A stretch of DNA of 64,000 bases from NCBI RefSeq assembly GCF_035958815.1, contig NZ_CP108383.1, forward strand, positions 8,866,001 to 8,930,000. The letters are read 5' to 3'. The position numbers and the translations under genes were made by a program. This document shows, one piece after another, positions 1 to 8,565 of this stretch. Each line of letters opens with the position of its first letter. Positions within the stretch are counted from its first letter, which is position 1. This DNA comes from Nocardia sp. NBC_01327. GTDB lineage: Bacteria > Actinomycetota > Actinomycetes > Mycobacteriales > Mycobacteriaceae. Under the pieces are notes generated by a model. That model saw nothing but the letters and a program-made list of their open reading frames with translations. It made no database searches and was not told the DNA's origin.

Positions 1-346
1 CGGTGACGAACAACGGCGCCGCGTAGGTCATGTCCTTGTCCTTGCACTCCTCGATGGAGGCCTTGACCTCTTCGAAGCGCGGGTCGGAGAAGGACAGCGA
101 CATGGAACCGGAGAAATCCTCGATCGGCGAAAGCTCCTCGAGCACCTCCTCGAGCCCACCGAAGGGGTTGACGTCGCCTCGGGCGACTGCCTTTTCCCGC
201 CAAGTCGGTGAACCGACCAGCCAGGCGAACGAGTCGGTTTGTAGATCGAGAAGACCCGGAACCTCGAGGGGCTCACGAATCTTCGCGAAAGACACCCGCT
301 TCGGGGCTCCGGGAATACCGGCCTTGGTCTGGGTGGAGACTGCCAA
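1..346 (-). CDS. rpoB: RNA polymerase beta subunit, N-terminal part (runs off the left edge)
   Basis: This is the amino end of the catalytic beta subunit of RNA polymerase. About 115 codons are present. The translation contains the actinobacterial RpoB segments RVSFAKIREPLEVPGLLD, DVNPFGGLEEVLEELSPIED and FSGSMSLSFSDPRF, which match the family very closely. I chose the TTG at 346 because a strong ribosome site (GGAAGG) lies 7 bases upstream and the M. tuberculosis gene uses the equivalent TTG. A GTG at 364 would add LEGRI and is possible. It lies downstream of the mce operon on the same strand but is separated by more than 600 bases, so it probably has its own promoter. The rifampicin region is outside the window, so resistance cannot be judged. 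Confidence 0.97.
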   Translation of the reverse strand, partial: MAVSTQTKAGIPGAPKRVSFAKIREPLEVPGLLDLQTDSFAWLVGSPTWREKAVARGDVNPFGGLEEVLEELSPIEDFSGSMSLSFSDPRFEEVKASIEECKDKDMTYAAPLFVT

Positions 347-975
347 GATGCGTCCTTCCAGCACCTCACGCGCGTCGCGTGGTGGTCCGCGACCGTCGCT
401 TGTCTGCTACGAATTCCGCTGGTAGCACCCGAACGAAACCCGAACAGCAAGCAACGGAAGTAACACCGGAAGGTGGAACTTTCGACGATGCGATCAAGGT
501 ATGGACAGGAGGCAGCCAGCGCAACGTCCAAAACTACACCCAAACCTACGGGGGTGTCAAAGTACCACCCGTGGTGAACCCCGGAGGGCTAACGCGCCGA
601 AGCGTGTCGTGGCGGTAACCACACCGCATTGCAGTGAGATGGACCACCGCGCCGCGGCCGATCGAACACCGCACGGCGGTGAGATCGGGTCCCGCTCAGC
701 GACGCCGTCACACCTCTGCCGGCTGGCTCCGCTGTCCGCTGGCTGCGTTCCTCGAGGGCCTCGCCGGCGTCTGGTTCCCCTGTGACAGCCGCCGCTGTTG
801 TGAATAGCGTGACGGGTCGGACGAAACTCGTCAAGTGGCGCGAGAAGTTGACAAACCACGGAATCGCCTGCACCACTACAAGATCGCTGGGAGCGACCGG
901 TGCGGTACCGCGGTCCAGGCGATACACCGCCCGTTCAGGGGCCGGTTCCGGCCCGCCGAAGAGCTCCGGGCGCGA
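347..975. other. Long intergenic region between rpoB and the end of the mce operon
   Basis: No credible gene is seen in these 629 bases; the short open frames here have no ribosome site and no recognisable product. The region probably holds the end of the mce transcript and the rpoB promoter and leader. Two direct repeats 45 bases apart occur at about 620-641 and 665-687. Each has a core of the form CACCGC-nnn-GCGGTG, perfect in the second copy and with one mismatch in the first, followed by AGAT. They could be a tandem operator or small RNA hairpins. Confidence 0.6.
496..524 (-). promoter_or_regulatory. Candidate rpoB promoter
   Basis: Read on the minus strand, TTGCGC (519-524) and TACCTT (496-501) are separated by 17 bases, a fit to a housekeeping sigma promoter. 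Transcription would start near 489 and give a leader of about 140 bases before the rpoB TTG. This is a pattern match only; other promoters may exist in the same gap. Confidence 0.35.
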
Positions 976-1734
976 CTAGTTGTCGGCGATTTCGGAGGCC
1001 AGCCAGTGGCCGTTGATCTTCTGCATGCGCAGCACGATCGGGCCCGACGCGAGAGGTGCGGGCTGGCCGCCCTTCACGGTGGAGACATTCAGGTTGAGCA
1101 GCAGCTCAGCACGGTCGGAGGTGAGCATGGTCACGCCGATCGGATCCGTTTTGACCACGGTGTCGGCCTGGGCCTGCTTGATCGAATTGACGGTGGTGTC
1201 CATGTACTTCTGGAAGTCGTTGCTCATCTTCTCGGTCACCACCGCACTGACCGCGGCCTTCCACTTGTCCTTGTCGATCGAATCCGCCTTGTAGGCGTAG
1301 AGCGTCGTCAGGGCGTTCGTGGCGGCGGCTTTGACCTCGTTGGTGGAGCTGTTGTCGAGGAAGGCCTGATTGCTGTCGTTCGCGCCGGGGCGCAGCACGC
1401 CGACGATCGCGACGACCGCCAGCAGCACGGCCGCGGCCGTGCAGAGGATCGCGGTGCGCCAGGTCCGCCAGACGCCGCCGGGTGCGCTCGGCGTGCGCTG
1501 GGACTTTGCGGACGACTTCTTCGAAAGATCGGGGCCGCGGTTCGCGCCCTCGGCGCCACGGCTCGCACCGAAGCGCGAACGCGCGGCACGGGAGCCGGTG
1601 GGCACACGTTCGGCGGCGGGGCGCGGGGCCTCGGGACCGCGGATGTCGGCGGCGGTGGTGCGGGAGCCGGAGCTGCGCTGCGCGGCCGGGCGGCGCTTGG
1701 GGCTGACGCGATTGACGGGGCGTTTATTGGCCAT
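976..1734 (-). CDS. Mce-associated membrane protein (second mas gene)
   Basis: This 252-residue protein is an accessory subunit of the Mce lipid importer. Residues 1-90 are a basic, low-complexity cytoplasmic tail. One membrane segment follows at about 94-114, then an outside domain of about 140 residues that ends in the typical ALASGPIVLRMQKINGHWLAS pattern of Mas proteins (NTF2-like fold). It is the last gene of the operon, 12 bases after the previous mas gene. Mas proteins in mycobacteria are thought to stabilise the Mce complex; the exact role here is inferred from family and position. The ATG start is followed at once by a lysine/arginine-rich stretch. Confidence 0.88.
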   Translation of the reverse strand: MANKRPVNRVSPKRRPAAQRSSGSRTTAADIRGPEAPRPAAERVPTGSRAARSRFGASRGAEGANRGPDLSKKSSAKSQRTPSAPGGVWRTWRTAILCTAAAVLLAVVAIVGVLRPGANDSNQAFLDNSSTNEVKAAATNALTTLYAYKADSIDKDKWKAAVSAVVTEKMSNDFQKYMDTTVNSIKQAQADTVVKTDPIGVTMLTSDRAELLLNLNVSTVKGGQPAPLASGPIVLRMQKINGHWLASEIADN

Positions 1735-1746
1735 GATCGCGGTCTC

Positions 1747-2694
1747 CTAGTTGCCCGGTTGCGGGTTCGCCGACTGCGGCGCGGTGGTGGCCGGGGCCGG
1801 GTTCTGCGGCGCGGGCGCGGCCGAGCCGAGCGCGACGGGATCCGCCACCGACTGCACCTGATCGGCCTTCCACACACCCTTGTCCAGGGTCACATCGACC
1901 TGCCAGGTGTAGCGGAACTTGTCGGCGGGCTTGTCGGGGCCCGATTCGGTCACCTCGAACACGACCAGCGCGGCGGCATGATCGCGTTCGGAATTCAGCT
2001 CGGTGACCGCGCCACCGACCACCTTGGCGGTCGAATTCACATTGGAGTCGGCGGCCGACTTCTTGATCTGCGCATCACCCTTGTCGGAGGCCGCGAGGAG
2101 ATCACCGGTCATCGACGAACGGGCCAGCGCCACCGAACCGTTGATGTCCTTGAGATTCATCGAGGTGATGTTGATGGCGGCCTGCTGCGCGGCCACCAGT
2201 GCCGCGTCCCGCGCCTCGGCCCTGGGCCGGTCGCGCAGCAACCCGCCGACGATCCAGGTGCCGCCGAACCAGGCGGCGGCGACCGCGGCGACCGCCAGCA
2301 GGGCGATCGAGCCGAGGGTCACGGCCTTGCGGGTGCCGAAACCTGTTTTGGTGGCGGATTCGCTTGCGGCAGAATCGGATTCAGCGGAAGTAGCGTCGCG
2401 GCCCGGCTTCGACTGTGCCGTGGCAGCGGTCTCACCAGTGGCAGTCCCGGATTCGGCACCGGCGACGGGCTCAGGCTCAGCACCGGTGACGGGCTCGGGC
2501 TCATCGGCGGCGGCCGCGGCGGGCTCGCCGCCGACGGCGCGATCAGCGGCGGACGTGCCGTCGGCTACGGCGTCGGCCGCATCCTCGGGCTGCGGACCGG
2601 CGGTGGCGCCGGCCTCCGGATGGCTCTCGCCGACCGGTGTGGCGGTCGGCTCGCCGAGATCGACCTCCGGATTGCTGTCCTTTTGCTGACTCAC
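1747..2694 (-). CDS. Mce-associated membrane protein (first mas gene)
   Basis: A 315-residue Mas-type protein. The first 120 residues are acidic and rich in Ala, Glu, Pro and Thr, with repeated PVTGAEPEPV-like segments. A single membrane helix lies at about 126-147 and the remaining 165 residues form the extracytoplasmic Mas domain (SVALARSSMTGDLLAAS, AAALVVFEVTESG). The tail is Pro/Gln/Ala rich. It starts with GTG and follows mceF by 61 bases, the largest gap inside the operon, so a separate ribosome site or minor promoter is possible. The acidic tail contrasts with the basic tail of its partner, so the two could interact in the cytoplasm; that is inference. Confidence 0.87.
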   Translation of the reverse strand: MSQQKDSNPEVDLGEPTATPVGESHPEAGATAGPQPEDAADAVADGTSAADRAVGGEPAAAAADEPEPVTGAEPEPVAGAESGTATGETAATAQSKPGRDATSAESDSAASESATKTGFGTRKAVTLGSIALLAVAAVAAAWFGGTWIVGGLLRDRPRAEARDAALVAAQQAAINITSMNLKDINGSVALARSSMTGDLLAASDKGDAQIKKSAADSNVNSTAKVVGGAVTELNSERDHAAALVVFEVTESGPDKPADKFRYTWQVDVTLDKGVWKADQVQSVADPVALGSAAPAPQNPAPATTAPQSANPQPGN

Positions 2695-2755
2695 GCCGAC
2701 ACCATACTTTCCTCTCCGCGCATCACCGTTCGGCTGTGCGCATTACCACGCTGCG

Positions 2756-3997
2756 TCACCGCTTCGGGGTGACACCCATGAGCGTTGCGAGCTGATTCGC
2801 GACCGGGTTCAGATTGAGCTTCTCCGGGTCGGTCTTGGGCTTGTCGTCCCACGGCTGCGACAGGCTGGGATCGGCCTGTTCGGCGTGCGCCCCGCCGCGC
2901 ACCGCGGTGTCACTGCCTTGGGGCGCAGTGCATTTCGCGTCGGTATTGAACGGGAAGTCGTCGCGGGTGTCGTCGAACTTGGGGTTCTGCGCCTTCATCT
3001 GATCGATGATGGCCTTGGTGCCCTCGTAGCCGACGGTGCAGGCGGGCGGGTTGTTGGTTTCCAGCACCAGGCCGAAGTGGGTGGTGCCGTCGCCGGGCGC
3101 CGTCGCCGAGGCGCCGATCGAGAGCAGCGGCAGCATCTGCAGCACCGGGCCGAGCGCGTAGAACTTCGGCGAGACGGTCAGCAGCAGCGTGCGCAGATTG
3201 GTGAGGTCCTGGGTGAGCGAGGGACCGCTCTCCTTCAGCAGGCTCGAGAGCTGACTGCCCGCATCGGTGCCGGTGCCGATGAGCCGGCGGATATCCGGAT
3301 CACTCGACTTGAGCTGTGCGGTCAGCTTGTCCAGGCCGTCGCTGAAGTTCAGGATGGCCGGACCCTGCTCGGCCTGAGTGGCAAGCACACTGCGGGCATC
3401 CCGGATCAGGGCGAGGGTCTGCGGCAGCGATTCCACACCGGTGGCGGTGAACTTGTTGAGCGAGTCCACCAGCACCCGCAGATCATTGCCCTTGCCGTCG
3501 AACGCCTTGCCCAGTTCCGTCACGGTGGTGCTGAGCGCCGCCAGATCGGTGGTCTTCGCGAAATTGTCGACGCTGGCGAGCAGATCCTCGACGTGGATCG
3601 GCAGCGTCGCGCCGACGATGACCGAACCGTCCTTCAGATACGGCGAACCATTGCTGGTCGGCTGCAGGTCGACGTACTGCTCGCCGATGGCGGAGCGGTC
3701 GGCGACCACGGCCTTGGCGCTCGCGGGCACCTTCGGCTTCCCGGAGTCCATTTCGAGCGTGACCACCACACCGTCGGGCGTGATGTCGAGATTGCCGACC
3801 CGGCCCACGGGCACACCGCGGTAGGAGACCTCGGCGCCCTTGGACAGGTTGCCGGTCTCCGGCATCTGCAGGCTGACCTTGTAGAGGCCGAAGCCGAGCA
3901 GATTGTTCAGTCGCACGTACTTGGCGCCGACGAAGCTGACGCCGAGCACCGCGATGATCACGAACAGGATCAGCTGGTTGCGTACCAGACGGCTCAT
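2756..3997 (-). CDS. mceF: MCE family protein MceF
   Basis: Sixth Mce substrate-binding subunit, 413 residues. An N-terminal membrane anchor (about 6-24) is followed by the MCE domain, seen in KVSLQMPETGNLSKGAEVSY and RGVPVGRVGNLDI, then a long helical region and a charged, proline-rich tail. The ATG at 3997 overlaps the mceE stop as ATGA, which decides the start; a longer open frame upstream lies inside mceE. Mce proteins assemble as a hexameric tunnel carrying lipids or sterols across the envelope to YrbE permeases. The substrate of this operon cannot be read from sequence. Confidence 0.93.
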   Translation of the reverse strand: MSRLVRNQLILFVIIAVLGVSFVGAKYVRLNNLLGFGLYKVSLQMPETGNLSKGAEVSYRGVPVGRVGNLDITPDGVVVTLEMDSGKPKVPASAKAVVADRSAIGEQYVDLQPTSNGSPYLKDGSVIVGATLPIHVEDLLASVDNFAKTTDLAALSTTVTELGKAFDGKGNDLRVLVDSLNKFTATGVESLPQTLALIRDARSVLATQAEQGPAILNFSDGLDKLTAQLKSSDPDIRRLIGTGTDAGSQLSSLLKESGPSLTQDLTNLRTLLLTVSPKFYALGPVLQMLPLLSIGASATAPGDGTTHFGLVLETNNPPACTVGYEGTKAIIDQMKAQNPKFDDTRDDFPFNTDAKCTAPQGSDTAVRGGAHAEQADPSLSQPWDDKPKTDPEKLNLNPVANQLATLMGVTPKR

Positions 3998-5214
3998 CGC
4001 GGACCACCCACTCCCAGCTGTTGCAGGATCGATCCCAGCGGATCGGTCGGACCGGGCTGATCCGTGGGACGCGCCACGGTGGGCGGCAGCGGCAGCAGCG
4101 AGATGGTGGGCCACCCGCCGCGCGGGCCGTTGCCGTTGTAGTACGGGTTGGTCGGGTCCACGTTCACCTGCCGGCCGTTCGGCGGCAGGTACTGCGGATC
4201 CGGTTTGCCCACACCGAGATTCGACAGCAGCGTGCCGACCTGCAGGTCCACCGACAGGAACGTGTTGACCTGACCGCCGAACGAGGACTTGATGGCCTCG
4301 TCCGGGAACGGATAGGTCGGGATGAGCGGGAACGCGGTCACCAGATCATCGGCGGACGCACCCAGCGCCTGCAGCGTGGGCCGCAGCGAACTCAGGTCCT
4401 GGATCAGGTTGTCCTTGGAATGATCGAGCACGTCGACACCGGCCTGGCCCACCCGATCCAGCTGACTGAGCAGCTGAATCAGTTGCGGCCGTTGCTCGTT
4501 CAGGATCTTGATGCCCTGCGGCAGTTCGTCGAGCACCTTGCCGATCTGCTCGGTCTGGGCGCCGACCCGGGTGCTGAGGGTGTCGAGCTTGTCGAGCGCG
4601 CGGGTGATGTCGTCCACCTGGTCGTTGAGACCGCTGATCAGCGTATTCGCCTGCTCGAGCAGATCGCGGACCTTGTTGTCGCGACCGTCGAGCGCCTTGT
4701 TGAGCTCGGAGACGATGGGCTGCAGCTGCGCCACGCCACCGCCGTTGAGCAGCAGCGACAGCGCGCCGAGCACCTGTTCGACCTCGGTGGCCGTGCGGGT
4801 GTTCTCGACCTTGATGGTCGAGCCGTCCTTCAACCGGTCGGGCTCCGGATCGTTTGCGGGCGAGGACAATTCGATGAACTTCTCACCGAGCAGATTGGTC
4901 TGCTTCACCTCGGCCCGGGCATTGGCGGGCAGGTTCACGGAGGAATTCACCACGACCTTGATGCTGGCGGTCCAGCCGTCCGGGGCGAGTTCGATCTTGT
5001 CCACCCGGCCCACGGCCACACCGTCGACCTTGACGCTCGACTGCGGCACCAGATCCAGCACATCGGAGAAGCGGATATCCAGGTGCATGGGGTGATCGCC
5101 CACATTGGCGCCACCGGGCAGCGGCACCCCGTACACACCGGTGCCGCACCCGCTCACCAGCAACGTCACCGCGCCGATGCTCGTGGCCAGCACACCGATT
5201 CGAGTGGCTTTCAT
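3994..5214 (-). CDS. mceE: MCE family lipoprotein MceE
   Basis: A 406-residue Mce subunit made as a lipoprotein. The signal peptide ends in the lipobox LVSGC, with the lipid-modified cysteine at residue 23. The MCE domain follows (DLVPQSSVKVDGVAVGRVDK), then a long helical part and a proline-rich tail (WPTISLLPLPPTVARP). MceE is the lipoprotein member of the six in all known mce operons, which fixes its identity. It overlaps mceD by 4 bases upstream and mceF by 4 bases downstream, so the genes are probably translationally coupled. Confidence 0.94.
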   Translation of the reverse strand: MKATRIGVLATSIGAVTLLVSGCGTGVYGVPLPGGANVGDHPMHLDIRFSDVLDLVPQSSVKVDGVAVGRVDKIELAPDGWTASIKVVVNSSVNLPANARAEVKQTNLLGEKFIELSSPANDPEPDRLKDGSTIKVENTRTATEVEQVLGALSLLLNGGGVAQLQPIVSELNKALDGRDNKVRDLLEQANTLISGLNDQVDDITRALDKLDTLSTRVGAQTEQIGKVLDELPQGIKILNEQRPQLIQLLSQLDRVGQAGVDVLDHSKDNLIQDLSSLRPTLQALGASADDLVTAFPLIPTYPFPDEAIKSSFGGQVNTFLSVDLQVGTLLSNLGVGKPDPQYLPPNGRQVNVDPTNPYYNGNGPRGGWPTISLLPLPPTVARPTDQPGPTDPLGSILQQLGVGGPR

Positions 5215-6467
5215 CGCTGTCCACCTCCCTGCGACGGCGGCTGCTGATCGGACTGGTTGCCGGGGACGGTGCCGGGAGCGACGTTGCGCTGCTCGTTGTC
5301 ACCGCTGAGAATGCCGAACGGCAGGACCAGCGACGGCGTCTTGACGCCCGCCGCGAGCTGACTGGTGATGATGCCGCAATTGTCGAGAATCGGCTTGAGC
5401 TGCTGCGAGATGGCGTCGAACTTCGGATCGCCCGGCCGCAGCTTGCCCAGATCCAGCAGCTCGCAGATGGTCCCGAACGGGTTCTGCAGATCGGTGAAGT
5501 TGGGCCGCATATCGAGGGTGCCGGTCTCGCCGTTGTGCACATTGATGAGGTTGCTCAGCGCGGTCGGGATGAGCGGCAGCGCCTTGGCCAGATCGTCGCG
5601 CTGATCGGCGAGGGTCTTGGTCAGCGAGGTCAGCGCATCCGCGTTGTTCTGCACCAGTTCTCGATTGTTGTCGATGAACCGGGCCACATCGCCGAGCGCG
5701 ATCGACAGCAGATTCAGCGCGTCACCGAGATCGCGGCGCTCATCGGACAGGAATCCCGCCAGCGAGGACAGCTGGGTGTTGAACGTGCGCACCTGCGCGT
5801 CGTTATCGGCCAGCATGTGCACGAACTGCTGCAGGTTCTTCACCGTGTCGAAGATGTCCGTGCGCGAATCCGACAGCGTGGCAGCGGCTTTGGACAGCTG
5901 CGTGAAACTGTTGGCGAGCGCGTCGCCATTGCCCGCGAGGTTCTGCGAGGCGGAGCGGGCCAGATCGTTGACCGCGCCGTCTTTATTGGCGCCGTTGGGG
6001 CCCAGGGCATCCGAGAGTTCGGTGATGCTCTTGTAGAGCCGGTCCACCTCCACCGGGGTGGCGGTGCGGTCCTTCGGGATGGTGGCATTGCGCCCCATCT
6101 TCGGACCGCTCTTGTAGGCGGGCGCGAGCTGGATGTACCGGTCCGAGACGACCGACGGCGTGATCTGCGCGGCCTTGGCGTCGGCGGGGACGTCGTACTT
6201 GCGGTCCACCGACATGACGACCTTGACCTGCTCGCCCTCCGGCGTCACCGAATCGACCGAGCCCACGGGCACCCCGAGGATGCGGACGTCCGATCCGGAG
6301 TAGATGCCCACGGACTTGTCGAAGTACGCGGTGATGGTGGTGGTGTTGAGCCTGTCGAACCCCCACCAGGCGACACCGGCCAGCACGACCGCCACGACGG
6401 CGACTCCGGCGATGACCTTGCTCTTCGTACTGGTCGCAGCCAGAGCGTTCAGCGGATTCTTCGCCAT
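5211..6467 (-). CDS. mceD: MCE family protein MceD
   Basis: A 418-residue Mce subunit with a membrane anchor at about 19-37 and an MCE domain (ITAYFDKSVGIYSGSDVRIL, GVPVGSVDSVTPEGEQV). The long helical segment contains the family pattern LSDERRDLGDALNLLSIALG. The tail is rich in Gln, Pro and Gly. The gene begins 2 bases after the end of mceC and overlaps mceE by 4 bases. Its role is as one of the six tunnel-forming subunits of the lipid importer. Confidence 0.93.
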   Translation of the reverse strand: MAKNPLNALAATSTKSKVIAGVAVVAVVLAGVAWWGFDRLNTTTITAYFDKSVGIYSGSDVRILGVPVGSVDSVTPEGEQVKVVMSVDRKYDVPADAKAAQITPSVVSDRYIQLAPAYKSGPKMGRNATIPKDRTATPVEVDRLYKSITELSDALGPNGANKDGAVNDLARSASQNLAGNGDALANSFTQLSKAAATLSDSRTDIFDTVKNLQQFVHMLADNDAQVRTFNTQLSSLAGFLSDERRDLGDALNLLSIALGDVARFIDNNRELVQNNADALTSLTKTLADQRDDLAKALPLIPTALSNLINVHNGETGTLDMRPNFTDLQNPFGTICELLDLGKLRPGDPKFDAISQQLKPILDNCGIITSQLAAGVKTPSLVLPFGILSGDNEQRNVAPGTVPGNQSDQQPPSQGGGQR

Positions 6468-6469
6468 TG

Positions 6470-7477
6470 CTAGCCTCCCATCTTTCGGATCGGCGGACGG
6501 TCGCCCGGAATATCGGGCAGGGCGGGCGGAATGAGGTTGGTGATGACCGCGTCGAACCAGCGGCCGGTGCCCAGCACATTCGCGTACAAGCCGTAGAACG
6601 GCGCCGCCAGGGTGAGCGTCTTGGAGATGTTCGCCTGGTTGGCATTGAGCATGTCGATGGTCTTCTTGAGGTTCGTCAGCGCGGGGCCGATCTGCTCCTC
6701 GTTGTCGTGCACCAGCGCGGTCAGTTCGGCCGCAACGGATTTCGCACCGGTCAGCAATTGCGCGATGGACTGCTGGCGGATATTCAACTCGGCGAGCAAC
6801 TGCCCGCCATTGCCGATCAGCCGCTCGAATTCGGCATTGCGATCGGCCAGCACCTGAGAGGTCTTCTTGGTGGCGCCGAACAGCTTCTTCAGCTGATCGT
6901 CACGCTTGGCCAGCGACTCCGACAGGCGTGCGACGCCGTCGATGGAACCGCGAATATCAGCCGGCGTTTCGGAGAACGCATCCGACAGCACCCGGAAACT
7001 CTGGGCCAGCTGCGCGGTATCGGTGTTCTCGATATCGGAGGCGGCATCGCTGAAAGCGTCCACCACGTCGTACGGAGACACCGTGCGCGCCAACGGAATC
7101 GTCTTGCCCGGATCGGCGGCGCTGGTGCCCTTGGGATCGAGTGCCAGGTACTTCTGCCCAAGCAGCGTCTTGATCTGGATGGACGCGGTGGTCTCGTCAC
7201 CGATCCAGGCATCCTGGGTGCGGAATTCCACCAGCACCTTGTCGCCCTCCAGGCCGACATCCTGCACCTGGCCGACCTTCACGCCGGCGATACGCACCTC
7301 ATCGCCCTTGCGCAGGCCCGCGGCCTCGGAGAATTCGGCGCTGTATTTGGTGCCGGCGGCCAGAATCGGCAATTTGTCGAGGCCGAATGCGGCCACCGTC
7401 ACCAAAAGCACCAGGAGCAGGCCCAATCCGCCCATGAACGCCGGACTGCGTTTACCGAGTACTACCCGATCGTCCAT
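6470..7477 (-). CDS. mceC: MCE family protein MceC
   Basis: A 335-residue Mce subunit. The membrane anchor is at about 14-32 and the MCE domain follows (FSEAAGLRKGDEVRIAGVKV, GQVQDVGLEGDKVLVEFRTQ). The ATG at 7477 shares one base with the mceB stop (TGATG). A longer open frame to 7639 lies within mceB and is rejected. It lacks the long proline-rich tail of some MceC proteins and ends in PPIRKMGG. Confidence 0.93.
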   Translation of the reverse strand: MDDRVVLGKRSPAFMGGLGLLLVLLVTVAAFGLDKLPILAAGTKYSAEFSEAAGLRKGDEVRIAGVKVGQVQDVGLEGDKVLVEFRTQDAWIGDETTASIQIKTLLGQKYLALDPKGTSAADPGKTIPLARTVSPYDVVDAFSDAASDIENTDTAQLAQSFRVLSDAFSETPADIRGSIDGVARLSESLAKRDDQLKKLFGATKKTSQVLADRNAEFERLIGNGGQLLAELNIRQQSIAQLLTGAKSVAAELTALVHDNEEQIGPALTNLKKTIDMLNANQANISKTLTLAAPFYGLYANVLGTGRWFDAVITNLIPPALPDIPGDRPPIRKMGG

Positions 7478-8565
7478 CAGCGGCCTCCCTTCCCATGGCA
7501 GCGCGGAGCCGGATTCGTATAGATCGGCTGATTGACGGTCGGCAGGTTCGCGATCGCCGGGGGCAGATTCAGCTGCGGCGCATCGGCCGTGCCGGGACCC
7601 GCGACGATATCGATGCCGCACAGGTAGAACTGGAACCACGAGCCGTAGCTGGCGGCCCGGCCGAGTTTGTCCATCTTGATGGGCAGATTGGCCAGGCCCT
7701 CGTTGACCTCGTCGGACCGGCTGTTCAGCGTGCCGGTCAACTGGTTCAGGCCCGCGATGGCGCCCTGCAGATTCGGCCGCACCGGCACCAGCAGGTCGGA
7801 GGTGGCCTCCGCCAGATTGCCGAGCGAGGTGATGGCCGAGCCGATGGTGCCGCGATCGGCATTGAGCCCGGTGACCAGCGCCTCGGTATTGACGATCAGC
7901 GCGTCCAGCTGGCCGTCGTGCTGATTGACGGCGTCCAGCACGGCATTCAGGTTCTTGACCACCGCACCGATCACCGCATCCTTGTCGGCGATCTTGTTGG
8001 TGAGCGAGGCGGTGGTGGAGACCAGATCCCTGATCGTCCCCTTCTCGCCCTGGAAGACCTGAATGATGTTGTAGGACAGCTTGTTCACATCATCGGCGGT
8101 GAGCGTCTGGAACAGCGGCCGGAAGCCGTTGAACAGCTCGGTCAGATTCAGCGCCGGCTTGGTGCGCTCCAGCGGGATGGTGGCGCCCTTGTTGATCTTG
8201 CGCCCCTGCTCGCCGGCGCCCTGCTCCAGCGCGATGTAGCGCTGCCCCACCAGGTTCCGGTACTTGATGGCCGCGGTGGTCGAGGCCGGCAGCGAGGAAC
8301 GATCGGTCAGCTCGAACTCCACGTTCGCCAGCCGCTTGTCCACGATCGTCACCTTGGTGACCTTGCCGACGCGCACACCGGCGATCCGCACCTCGTCACC
8401 CTTGTTCAGGGAGGTCACATCGGTGAAGCGGGCATTGAACTTGGTGCCGCCGCCGCTGTAGTTGGCGATGGTCAGCGCCAGGATGCCAGTGGCCAGCACT
8501 GTCACCACGATGAAGACCACCAGTTTGGTCAGCGTGCCGCCGAGGCCGCGCAGGGTATCCCTCAT
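7477..8565 (-). CDS. mceB: MCE family protein MceB
   Basis: A 362-residue Mce subunit with an N-terminal anchor at about 12-34 (LTKLVVFIVVTVLATGILAL) and an MCE domain (FNARFTDVTSLNKGDEVRIA, GVRVGKVTKVTIVDKR, KYRNLVGQRYIALEQG). The C-terminal part includes a conserved WFQFYLCGIDI-type patch found in MceB proteins. It overlaps mceA by 4 bases and touches mceC by 1 base. Confidence 0.94.
   Translation of the reverse strand: MRDTLRGLGGTLTKLVVFIVVTVLATGILALTIANYSGGGTKFNARFTDVTSLNKGDEVRIAGVRVGKVTKVTIVDKRLANVEFELTDRSSLPASTTAAIKYRNLVGQRYIALEQGAGEQGRKINKGATIPLERTKPALNLTELFNGFRPLFQTLTADDVNKLSYNIIQVFQGEKGTIRDLVSTTASLTNKIADKDAVIGAVVKNLNAVLDAVNQHDGQLDALIVNTEALVTGLNADRGTIGSAITSLGNLAEATSDLLVPVRPNLQGAIAGLNQLTGTLNSRSDEVNEGLANLPIKMDKLGRAASYGSWFQFYLCGIDIVAGPGTADAPQLNLPPAIANLPTVNQPIYTNPAPRCHGKGGR

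Noticed and set aside
835..2772. Long plus-strand open frame of 645 codons
   Set aside because: It lies antisense to the two mas genes, has the Arg/Gly/Ala-rich composition of a GC-rich shadow frame, and no ribosome site or recognisable domain.
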